DNA of 64,000 nucleotides, from the NCBI GenBank assembly GCA_033239525.1, contig BSYO01000030.1:11925030-11989029 (forward strand), written 5' to 3'. The DNA comes from Nepenthes gracilis. Taxonomy: Eukaryota; Streptophyta; Magnoliopsida; Caryophyllales; Nepenthaceae. The first letter of the stretch is position 1, and every line of letters starts with the position of its first letter. Positions 36,974 to 48,049 of this stretch are shown piece after piece. The position numbers and the translations under genes were made by a program. The notes below the pieces were generated by a model that searched no databases, had not been told where the DNA came from, and was given only the letters and a program-made list of their open reading frames with translations.

Positions 36974-37432
36974 TCAACCAAGAATTACGTTGCAAATAAA
37001 AGGCAAGTTGACTACTAAGAAGGTAAGCTTGTGAGATGCCATTCTGGGATAAGTTTTCAGAGTAACTTCCAACTGAATGGTTCCTTGAATAGGAACCGGC
37101 TCATTACCTACTCCATATAGTGGTCCATTAGTCGACTTTATTTGATTAACTTTCAAACCCAATTTTAAAAAGGTATTAAGATAAAGTAAATTGTTAGAGT
37201 TTTCATTATTTATAAATATTCGTTTCATCTAGTAATCTTCTTTACCATCTGAAACTAAGGCCGATTTAACTAGTGGGTCGAAATGTGATGTTTGGATATG
37301 AGTCATGTCATCCTTATAAAAACTAATTACAAGATCATCACCTTCAAGTTTTTGCTTTTTGCTAATTTTGATTGGATCTAGCGGATCAAAATAATGATCT
37401 TTAGCTGGCTTAGTCGTTATCATATTCACCAC
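36974..37432 (-). pseudogene. gypsy aspartic protease, catalytic motif lost
   Basis: MKRIFINNENSNNLLYLNTF stands where the family has LVDxGSSxxILxxxTF, so the catalytic Asp and the Gly of D-(T/N)-G are replaced. The flap region (IQLEVTLKTYPRMASHKLTF) and the terminal ICNVILG are recognisable. A stop separates the upstream piece (37229-37432). Confidence 0.75.
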
Positions 37433-38089
37433 TTCGACTGCTACACAATTTTTTGGCTGCGATTGCTCCTTTCATTCTTCTATCCTACCAGAGGCATGCT
37501 CTGAGTTTTTCATGAACTTTATGAGGTGTCCACTCTGAACAAGATTTTTAATTTTCCTCTGTAGAGTCCAGCACTCTTCAGTTTCATGTCTAGGAGAACG
37601 ATGGTAGTAACAAAATTTGATTTCCACCTTTTAGATTCTTTGGGGCCCTTGGCCATTTAAAGAATTTTTCATCTTGTATCTGCATGAGTATGTTTGTCCT
37701 GGAGTTATTGAATGGAATCAGATTGAAAGGTCTAAACTTTCTTTGCGCTCCAGACCCATCCTTGGACTATTTTCTGGACTCTTTTGGATGAAATCTTTCA
37801 TCATCTCTCTTTCTTTTATTTGGTGGCCCTGGGCGAAAAGATTATGCCCAACTAGGCTTCTTGGTCTCTTTAGCTGCCACGTATGCTCGTGCCGTGATTT
37901 TTCCCTCGCAAAAAGTTTGGGGGTTCCTGTAGGCTAGATGTTTAAAAATTCACTTGGCTCTAGATTCAATGTGAATGTATTTAATTTGACCTCATCAGTG
38001 AGGTACAGAATCCGACGAGCCTCCGAGATAAATCTAGCCAAGTAACTTTTCAAGCTTTCATTTGGCCCCTGCTTGATTTGAGCCAGCTG

Positions 38090-38970
38090 CCAAGGTTATT
38101 TCTCTATCCTCCGAGGGAAGGCGAACTGAGAAAAGAAACTATCAACTAAGTCTTGGAACGATCGAATAGGATTGGGAGGTATTCAATAGAACCAAATCAT
38201 CGCATCTCTTTTTAGAGTTAGAGGGAAGCATTGGCACGTCATCATTTCATACAAATCTTGAAAACTTAGCAGTGTTCGGAAGTGATCCAAATAATCCATT
38301 GGATCGAAACTTCCATTGTAGGTGCCCGTGATCGGCATCTTGAATTTTTGAGGAAGTGGATAGGATCGTATCTCCGTTGTAAACGAAGATCTCCTTAAAT
38401 CATCAGTACGTCCTTCATCCTTTTCCCCAAAAAGATGGTTCCAAATCTTTTCTAACTTCTCCTCCGCCCAAGGAGTTGTGGCAGATCTTTTGGCATTGAG
38501 AAAAGTCCTCAATTCCGTTGGGGCTTCAAATTGGCATGGTTGAATGTTTTTGCTAGTTGGCGGCAAGTTAGAAGAATGGATCAAGAGGCCTTTTCTCACT
38601 TCGAGAATAGCGGGGATTTCACTATTCCGAGATATCATTAACGGACCTTGGGCCCAATTGGCCCTCTAATCAAGATCGGCCCCCATTTCTTTCTTTAGAA
38701 GGCATCCTCGCCTGGTTAGAAATCTACTACATCTGTCCGACCGGCCTCTTCTTTCGCTTATTCCTTATGGAGGTAGGAATATGTGTTGCAGAAGAATGGG
38801 CATCCGATTTTGGACGACCCCATCTGTTCACATAGGGTCTTAAGAGTTTTGAATATATGGTCCATCCACGTGTTCATTGCCTGCATGAGTTGAGTTTGTT
38901 GATTCTCTTCCTGACTACCCAAATGAGGGTTGTTGTCAGGAGTGACATTATCTCTTGTAGGAGCGCTCAC
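38090..38970 (-). pseudogene. gypsy gag (broken)
   Basis: The 38183-38638 frame contains RSYPLPQKFKMPITGTYNG, FDPMDYLDHFRTLLSFQ and CFPLTLKRDAMIWFY, the Retrotrans_gag capsid core. A stop then precedes SFFSQFAFPRR and SYLARFISEARRI on the same strand. The N-terminal part (38758-38970) is Gln-rich and polar. Capsid function only; no intact product. Confidence 0.85.
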
Positions 38971-39032
38971 ATGTATTTATATGTTAACCATTTTTATATG
39001 TTTGGTGGTAAAGCAAGCTTTTTTAGTCTTTT

Positions 39033-39048
39033 CCATAGACGGCGTTAA
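39033..39048 (-). other. Primer-binding site of the gypsy element
   Basis: Directly downstream (- strand) of the 5' LTR; reads TTAACGCCGTCTATGG, a mutated form of the TTGGCGCCGTCTGTGG type site used by Tat elements. Confidence 0.7.
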
Positions 39049-39656
39049 TGTTGCGACTATGGATCCGGATTGAATTGAAGATGATTTGGTCACCGTTCTT
39101 CTAATCCTAAACTTGTACAACACAACAAAAAATATGAGAATCAAAGGGCCAATGGTGGCTTTCTCCGGCAGGCTCTCCAATATTCAAGTCAATGAAATCC
39201 TTCTCTTATAAAAATAGAAAGAAATTGGTATTTAACTTACTCGTAGATATTTTATCAAGTGGGAATGTATGATGTCATTCTTGATCTTTTTATCAAAGAA
39301 AGCATTGTCTTCATTCAGGTTGTACACTCAGCCTTTAATAAGACCGATTAATTCAAATTGCAAGTATTGAGATTTTTTTCGTGGAAAAAAGTTCTTCCTC
39401 ATGCTCAAGGATAACCGCTTACTTATAATCGTAAGGGGCAATTTTTTCAATCTCATAACCACCTTAGATAAGAACGGTTAACTGGCTTTTGTAACTTTAA
39501 GTTGTTATTGACAATTTTATTGAAAGTGAAACGTAGGGAGTTATCCGAAGTGTTTTTTACTTATCTTTTGGGCTACAACTCCTAGGCCTCAATGATCCAC
39601 ATTGGGTTGCTATTAGTAAGCCTTATTATGAACTATCCGATTGATAGTTCCCACCA
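39049..39656 (-). repeat. 5' LTR of the gypsy element (608 bp)
   Basis: Starts TGGTGGGAAC and ends GTCGCAACA on the - strand, and is followed by the primer-binding site, which fixes the element's orientation. Confidence 0.88.
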
Positions 39657-41729
39657 AGTTATATTGGTGCATGAATGCTGATCATGCACATATCAGGCCG
39701 GAGCAACAAATACATGCACATATGAGCATCCCTCGTATCATTCACAAGTGCCACATAAGCACACCTCTAATGTACACAAGCGTTACCTATTCTACTAAAT
39801 CAAGCCTAAGCGCCATATATGCACGAGTTATACGCCGATCCTTTAATATCAAATACTTAATTTTTCTTTTAAATACAAAATGATTGTCACATTCCAATTT
39901 TTGATCTCGTAATTCACATTTAACCAATTATTAGTTAACCAAATTGTCATTTAATAACATTTGAATATAAATTTCACGTTGATATCTCGATCAATCATGA
40001 TAAAATAAATTAAATTAAACACGAGATTCAAATAAGTGTCACATCTAATGAGACTCCGACACCGACCTAATAATAACGTTAAACATTACGTAAGGAACTT
40101 GTCTGTTATCAAAATTAGAGTAATATAATCTACAAAAAAATAACAAATAAAACCAAACAATGTCTAACTACCAACAGTCCTGAACCAACATCTGTTTAAC
40201 ATCTTACATATACATACGCCATTTGAAAAATTTAGAACATCACTAATGTTGTTCGAAATCTGAACTCAAACTAAGATACGTCATTAATCATATTCTAAAG
40301 CTACCCGAGAAAACAAAACAATATATTAAAGCTGTCTGAAACTCAACACAATACATTAACTATTATCTGAAAGCCACAGTATAATATTTTAAACATTCTA
40401 AAACTATCCAAAAATCAAATATAGAATTAAACATTGCATAATCTCATATTATAGACTCTCCAATACAATCGTTCTTCATTCTTATTTATCTAACAAGTAT
40501 TTGTGTATCTCATCTAAATGGATTAATAAAATGGAATAAGAAGTAAACCAAAAATTTAGTAAGATATATAATATAACAAATGATCATATATAATTTATAT
40601 TTAAAATATATCAAAAGGACAATAATTAGAATCTGGTGCGATAACATGAAATTTTCATAATACTTATACAGAAAATTCAATTTATGAATTTTTAGAATTA
40701 TTATCATATTCTTATTCATTTCTTAACATCAAAATATACTAAAATCTAATTTTTTTAGGGACCAATTTCCAGTAGACCTTATTGACTAAAGGAACAGACA
40801 ATCAAAACTCAGGTTATATTTGTTTCTATATAATCAAATGCCGTACAATATTATTCAAGATCATTAAGTGGGTCGTCATAAATATAACCCTATAGACGGC
40901 ATCAAATGCTACTTCTCACCCGTAGATAATAGGTTCGAACCTTAATATGCTACTATAATATATTAAGGTATGTCATAGTATATTATCCACTGAAATTTAA
41001 CTGCAGTCTAATATATATTCTTAAAAAAATTCTACACTTTTGTCCATACTTTTTAATTTTTTCAACTTTAAGTGCTACAAGTAGTATCAAAGCTAAGCCA
41101 GAACATAAATTAGGGGTTGATCCATCATCAAATTAAATTAAAGTTTTTTGTTATTTTGTTATTGTCATCAAAATTTTCTTCCAATATAACAAAATCCAGT
41201 GGATTATTAATTTTTTGCGGGTTCAATTCAGAAATTAAGTATTAGAATATAATGACGATTCTTTGAGGGATGTCTAATAGACGTATAAGACATGCATAAG
41301 TGTATTTGAGATAACATCTTTATGCATGATATACGCATTTATTATAATAGCTTTGAGCCTAATGAGTGTTCAAATGAAGGTTTGATTTGGATATCATACC
41401 CGATATATGCATAATTAGCACAAGGATACTAATTTGTTATATATGACGCTATTGACACTTTTTATCCATTTTTTTGAGTCTTTAGAGAGTACAGAGAGAA
41501 AAAGAAGAATGCAAGAAAGAGAGAGAGAGAGAGATGATAAAAGAAAATTTGGAGCTAAATCTTGAATTATTGTTTAAATTTTAAGTGAATTTTATTCCTA
41601 TTTCCTTAATTTTTTACTAAGACTTCATAATATTTTATTCATCCTTACTTAAAATATGAGATGTTATACTTTGATGTTATATACAGGTGTTCATTTTTTT
41701 TTCTCACGTCGCATGATTTCCTTTACAGT
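39657..41729. other. AT-rich repeat debris with an LTR-end/primer-site-like junction
   Basis: The first 230 bp (GCAC/GCAT-rich) resemble 10570-10780 and may be the far side of the repeat interrupted by the gypsy element. TGTCACATTCC at about 39887 looks like another LTR-like repeat start. The block 40780-41050 echoes 54350-54620. At about 41078-41100, GTGCTACA is followed by AGTAGTATCAAAGCTAAG, close to a tRNA-Met primer site, so an LTR may end there. No gene seen. Confidence 0.35.
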
Positions 41730-42189
41730 ACGTTTGGTTATTAGAATGGAAAAAGGTGGTAATAGAATAGTTATTTTCAGGTAATAGAATAGGAAGTGAA
41801 TGGAGTTGGAATTATTATTTTCATATTTGATTGTTAAAATAGAATAATGTGAAAATTAGTATTCCATTATTTGGTTTGTAAAATAATATGAGTAATAAAG
41901 TTGAAATAGTAATAATAATAATAATAATTATATGTGTTAGTAATAATAATAATAATTATTATTATTATTAAAATAATAATAATAATAATAATAATAGGAA
42001 ATAACTATTTTCATATATGTGGGAATAACTATTTTCACCTTTCATGTGAGAATAGATATTTTCAAATTTGTGAGAATAAATATTTCATAAAAATATTTAT
42101 TTTTGCCTAATTTACCAACCAAATAAGAAAATTATAATTTTTGAATGAATTAACTAGGAATATAATTGCAATTCCAGTGAACCAAACGT
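41730..42189. mobile_element. MITE-like element with ACGTTTGGT/ACCAAACGT inverted ends
   Basis: Starts ACGTTTGGTTATTAGAAT and ends CAGTGAACCAAACGT, giving a 9-10 bp terminal inverted repeat. The interior (460 bp in all) is AT-rich with an AAT/ATT microsatellite that can fold on itself (41908-41998) and repeated GTGAGAATA and GGGAATAACTATTTTCA words. No coding frame. A target duplication was not established, so the superfamily is open. Confidence 0.6.
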
Positions 42190-43901
42190 GGGGTTATTAT
42201 TAGGATTTTTGAGATTGAGAGGCTATTTGTTTATGTACAAAGATCTTGAAAATTTTAAAATTGTTGAAAAATCCTTTTGAATGTCCTTATTTTAGCAAGA
42301 ATCTCAAAAAATCCTTTTACATATCTCTTATTTTTTTAAGAATCATGTTAAATATCTACACTCAGATTTTTAAAAAGATATTCTTCCCTTATTTTCAAGA
42401 AAATATCTTATTTTATAGATATTTTTTCAAACTTTATGCAAAAAAAAATTATTATATGAAATTGACAGAGAAAAGTATATCCTTAAAAAAATATATTCAA
42501 TACATTTCTATATTCTTCATTGGATAAAAATTCTAACGGATGAAATTTAAAACTTAAAAGCATCTAAATAATTATTTTTTATTTTTATTATTAAGTTAAA
42601 TATTTAATAAATATTAATATTATAAAAATAAATTAATCTATAAAAAATACTAAATATTTATTCAATTGTGAAGTTTAAAAATATACCAAATACATTACAT
42701 TTGAGAGGTATATGAGGCCCAAATTCTTGTAAGGATAGTCTTTCGTTGTAATGAAAAAGATTTGTAAGGGTCATCTCATTGCTTTTGTTTCTATGAAAAC
42801 AACATTTTGATCTAATCAAAACTTGGGCGATCCACCTCTTTAAATTTGGGATCAAGTGACCTCTCTTAGAAACTATATAAAAAAATTATATATAGATATG
42901 TTAGTAATTAAATCAAAAATTTTTATTAATCTTTAATTCCATAATTTTTATTTACTTATTGGTTTCTATAATCTTTTTAAAACATTATGGATCTGTTGTT
43001 GAGGTTGGGCATAGAGAAAATATACATTTTAGTTAGATAGAAAACGAATTCAGGATTTTTACTCCTCTAAAAGATAGGCTGATTTAATTATTTTCAACCA
43101 TAATCATTTGATTAATATTAAACAGTTAAGATCTTTTAATTTAAAAAAATTAACCTTTACAAAAAATTAATATAAACATTTAATCAATATCGAACGATTA
43201 TTATTAAAAAAATTAAATTACTTATCTTATAGAACGATAAACTGTCCAATGACAGAAAATATGAACAAAATTTTTATTGGTTGATCAATAATGTTTTGAG
43301 AGTCATAGGTTGAACTTTTAAAAATATGAATAAAATAATTATTATTAGTTAAATTAAAAATATTATTAATATTATTTAAATATTTTTATTAATCATACTA
43401 AAAATTAATTAATAAGTAAAAATTCATGCAAATATCTCGTGCGTCAATTTGCTACTACATCAATATAACATTATCTTGGGGATATCTAAAGGTTAATTAA
43501 CCCTCTAATGTCACCCAACGTAAGAAAAAATTAAAGAAATTCAACTAATAATTTATAATTGTTCGTTATTAGAGATGTTTTATTTTTTAAAGAGATAGAG
43601 TTTATTTTTATCATAATCTAAGCCATTTATTTTAAATAAAATATTCTAATTTAATTATTTTTTAAAAAAATAATTAAAATAAATTATTAAATTATAGTAA
43701 TTTATTTTAAAATAAATAATTAAAATATAAAAAAATAGATTTTATTAAAGAACTCTGCATGAAAGACCGAACTGCCTCACTCCCATGTCTGGGAGGCGTG
43801 CTACGAGCGCTGTTCCCCACAATCGAAGCTCCTGCAAACTAACAAATCCCCCAGAGCAACAGTTCATAGCCTCTCTGCCATCGTTTGTTCACTGCCTGCT
43901 C

Positions 43902-43903
43902 TA

Positions 43904-43936
<33 letters not shown>

Positions 43937-43937
43937 G
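43902..43937. repeat. (AG)n microsatellite
   Basis: AG dinucleotide run with one AT interruption. Confidence 0.95.
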
Positions 43938-46230
43938 TCTAATCAGAATTTCCTAGTAAGGGAGAGTAAGGATTTATGACCACAGATCCAATGATTATAT
44001 CAAAATCCGGTGATGTTGATCCAAAAATCAACAAAGCTGAAGCTGAAGTGTGAAGAACTGGTCTGGTGGAATTCAAGCTAAGACACGGGATCTCATGGGG
44101 AAATCAAACAGACGATCACCATTACCGACGATCACCATTACCGATTAATTAAACCATGCATGCACAGTCCTCTGCAAGAAGCCCACACAGAAGAGAGAGA
44201 GGGAGGGAGGAGTAGAATTTACACGAGCAGAGATAACTGGAGAGACGAAAGATCAGAAGTGGCAAAGTTGCTTAGTTTGGCAATCTAGGAATCGTCGCAT
44301 CACAAACAGACAGCCCACTTACTAATCACCTCTCTCGAAATTCAGTGGCGACAGTGACCTGTGATCTTAGCACTTGTCCTTTTCAACCCTTCCCCTCGTC
44401 CTCTTCAAGTACAATTTGGATGCTACACTTTATCAATCTGTTTTATTCTTAATTTGCAGTAGTTTATTTCTCTACTTTTATATAAAATTATTAATATTAA
44501 TTAATTAATAAAATATTATATTATTTTAATATAGTATAAAAATGTTAAAAAATTATCTTTTAAAGTGATTGTTATTAACATGGTTATGTGTCTAAATTCT
44601 TTGTTAAATTTGAATTAAATATGATGGATGTAACTTTTATTTATTTATGTTTTTTTAAATATAATTTAATTAGTATAAATTGATGGACTAATTGCAACTT
44701 GTTCTTTTCACTCTTTCTGCTAGCAGACATCTCCCCAAGGAAAAAAGGCTCGAGATTTGTCAAATTTATCCGATGCTGTAAATTAAGACTATTTGTTTTA
44801 ACTTATTCAGAAAAATATTTTATAATCTTTTCTATTTTTAAATTTTTTATAACCCAATATTTATATAGAGAGTAACTATTTTTTAAAAAAATAAATAAAT
44901 AAAAAAGACCCAAGAATCTGTCCCTACACATGGACGGTTGATTGAAAAGATTTAAGTTGAAATTAATTGGGTAAGTAGCATTTCTCATTTGTTAAGCATA
45001 GCACATATTGTAGCTTAGTTGTTGCATTAAAGCAAGGGATTGCATAGCATGGGTAATCCATAATCAAATTATGTATTATAAGCTAGTCAACTTACATATA
45101 TATAATTATTTTATTTACCACTAAATTGACTTGCTAATTTAAAAATGATTAACATTAAGCTCAATCTTTGATTGTTAACTTAGCATGCTCGGATTTAGTG
45201 AGCTCAGTATGCATATATAATTGGCTTAGTAATTTGAACTCAATTCAATAAAATTTACTGATTTTGTTAAGTTTTAACTTGTTTAGTTAAATATATTTCG
45301 TGCTTAAATCTAATATTTAAGCTTTAAATATAACTCGATAAACTTATATATAGAGAGAGAGGGAGAAAAGAGAGAGATAAGTATTATGACTTTATTATTG
45401 ATGGATTTTTTTCTCAACTATTAATTTTAATTTTTATTCTTAGTTTATCAAATTACTCTAATTAAAATTTCAGGATATATTTGTCATGATTTAATAAATG
45501 AAATTGAAAATGGTGAAAATTTAAAATTTAAAATATACGTCGATTTTAAGTTTTTTTAATGTTAGATAGGTATCATATAAAACTAAAATATGTTAAATTT
45601 GATGTACATTTTTACATAATAAAAACTTCCTAATGGAAAAGTTAAAAATACATTGGACACTCATGATATTTCAGATGTTTTTTCCTAATAAAAATTAAAT
45701 GGATATATTAACCAATTTAACAATGAATTTATTTAAACTGGTTTTGTGTACAAAGGTTGACAAACCAACCACAAGATCAAGCACGACGACTCATCATGTA
45801 AGTTAATTTTGTTCACAATTAGACAAATATACGCTTATTAATCGACTAACTATATTCAACTTTTAGACTTTATTGAGAACAGAGTTTCAGGTTTTCATTC
45901 GATAGGATGAAAAACTAATAATCAATATACATAAAACACAAACATATATACATACATATACATATTATTGGGTTGTGGGTTACTCTCTTGTAAGTTCCAT
46001 ACATATTAAACCTATCGCCTAGTGACACATACAATGACATACATTCCTTGGCCTAATCAGGAAAAAACTGTGGAGTGGCAATAAAAATAAAAATACAACT
46101 ACTTGGGGATCCTTAATCAAACCGAAAAAAATCAATCGAATGGTTTAACAAGTAGAAGATTTTACATCACTTAATCATATCTCCAACGTAATTTCACTGA
46201 TTAGGTGCATGCATGCATGTTAATCCCCCC

Positions 46231-46232
<2 letters not shown>

Positions 46233-46266
<34 letters not shown>
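46233..46266. repeat. (CT)n microsatellite
   Basis: Uninterrupted CT dinucleotide run following CCCCCCCGCG. Confidence 0.95.
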
Positions 46267-46270
<4 letters not shown>

Positions 46271-47637
46271 AAAAACAGATGGGCGTAGATAGTACCATGA
46301 TGCGTTTTGGACAGTCTGAAAGTGTATGGGCGATATTCATAATATTGGGTATGAAACAATCGAAGTGGCCATGCATATTATGACTGCAAAATCAGCACGG
46401 AAGCAATGATCATTTTAGCAACCATAGATTTTCTTTGGATGCTCCCCCACCCCCCAACACTTCAAAAGCTTACAATCTTAATGCCTTTTATCATGGGTTC
46501 CGTTCAATTATGTCCTGGCTGGGATATTATCTGTCTATTGGCCTTTCAAGATTGACGAATTTCGTGACCATCCTTTGAAGTGTCTATAACATGTATATAT
46601 ATTCAGGGGAAGCACTTTTGCATATGCATTTGTGTCTCTGTTTGTGATTGCGGTGCACCGGCTGCCTTAATTTTTGTGTATATCTTGTCATAATTTATAC
46701 CCGATCCTAATTATTTATATTTGTTTAAGTTCCTGCATACTTCAGTTTGATTTCCTAATTTAAAACACACTGACGCACGATTTTGTCAAGAAATCAAAAT
46801 AATTTGGTTAGTTATAAGACATATGTCAACTCATGTTCAATCACAGCAAGGTTGTCAAGATTTGAGAGAGCATTAATGAAAATGCACATTCTTTTATACT
46901 TTGGTTATTTATTTTTTTTAAAATCTAGATTTAGTAATCTTTTAAAAAAATTAAAAATTAATTATTTTAAAATAATTAAATTATATTCATCCATCAAATG
47001 AAAATAAGAAAGTCTGGTTCACTGTTTCTTTTTGCACATATTGTTTTTCCATATCAAATGTAACGTTCATTTTAAAAGGAGTTTATGAATGATATTGGCT
47101 TTGCACCTTTTTTTTTATTCTAAAAAATTCACCTCAAGAGTGAAAGTAAAAGATTCTTTTTATAATTTTTATGAAAATTCTTTATTTAGTTAATATGAGA
47201 TATCATCAAAATATAAAAATAGCTTCACTATAATATAAAATTAAGGTAATTTTATATTTCAATCCTTTTTAGACTGTTTAATATATGAACCTCATGCGTG
47301 GACCTAGGCAGCCTCCATCGCGCTCAACAATTGAGGGAGGTTTTTTGCCTATTATGGAACCTAGGTTGAGAATTGGAGGGTCATAAACATATATGCTTTA
47401 AAAAAATAAAAATATACGTAAATAGTTATATTTTTTATATTATTTTTAAAAAATGAGTATTTTAACATTTAGATATTATAAAAAAGAATTATAAAAAATT
47501 ATTAATATATATATTTTTAATTTTTTTAAATATAAAATGTGGACTTTTAGATCTAAAGATCCAATAGCTGCTATACATGTATCACCTAATAGATACGCAA
47601 CGGGAGTACAGTGGGAGAAGAAGGGGGCTGCAACGTT

Positions 47638-47851
47638 GTACGGACACCATAGCTCTTACAACGTCTTTTAGCTATATATATATATATATAGACGGTTGGA
47701 TTTTAAATTTAATGACGCTGCTGACATCAAAGGCATGTAATGTCGTACGGATATTGTAGCTCCTACAACGTCCTGTAGGTATATATATATATAGAGAGGC
47801 TGTTGGATTTTAAATCTAATGACGCCGTTGACATCAGAGGCGCTGCGACGC
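47638..47851. repeat. Two-copy imperfect tandem repeat (about 107 bp) in the CRABS CLAW upstream region
   Basis: Unit 1 starts GTACGGACACCATAGCTC at 47638 and unit 2 starts GTACGGATATTGTAGCTC at 47745. Each continues with ACAACGTC, a (TA)n run, GGTTGGATTTTAAAT or GTTGGATTTTAAAT, then AATGACG and GACATCA. A third partial edge (GCTGCGACGCGTACAGG) follows at about 47842. It lies roughly 200-410 bp before the start codon and may therefore touch the proximal promoter. Confidence 0.8.
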
Positions 47852-47857
47852 GTACAG

Positions 47858-47867
47858 GCCATAAATA
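47858..47867 (+). promoter_or_regulatory. Possible TATA-like element of CRABS CLAW
   Basis: CCATAAATAG lies about 190 bp before the start codon in non-repetitive sequence. It is a weak match and no transcription start is known; CTTTATAAC near 47918 is an alternative. Confidence 0.2.
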
Positions 47868-48049
47868 GACATTGAAACTTTAGTGAGTCCCCGAGTCCCC
47901 ACATGCACCAGCTCTCCTTTATAACTAACTTGCATTTTCTTTCTCTCATATGTGATTCCATAACGCCTCTGTTCTTTAGCTAAAGGAGTTCCTTATCCTA
48001 GCTCTTCCTCCATCATCGTCAACATCACCATCAACTTCTCCTCCATAAA

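Larger units (their letters stand above)
29890..39656 (-). mobile_element. Ty3/gypsy LTR retrotransposon, Tat type, decayed
   Basis: LTRs at 29890-30499 and 39049-39656 match over their length; on the - strand they run TGRTGGG... to ...GCAACA. Between them, on the - strand, come primer site, gag, protease, RT, RNase H, integrase, an antisense extra frame and a minisatellite. The primer site after the 5' LTR reads TTAACGCCGTCTATGG, close to TTGGCGCCGTCTGTGG, common in Tat-lineage elements. RT before integrase is the gypsy order. All genes contain stops. The flanking pentamers (TCCTA left, AGTTA right) do not match, so the duplication has decayed or the ends were rearranged. Confidence 0.93.
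42190..47570. other. AT-rich spacer upstream of CRABS CLAW, no gene seen
   Basis: Contains two blocks of more balanced composition, 43760-44420 and 46290-46640, with an (AG)n run at 43902-43937, a (CT)n run at 46233-46266 and a 17-bp duplication of ACGATCACCATTACCG near 44113-44146. These could be distal regulatory regions of CRABS CLAW, judged only from position. All open frames here are short and unrecognised. Confidence 0.45.
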
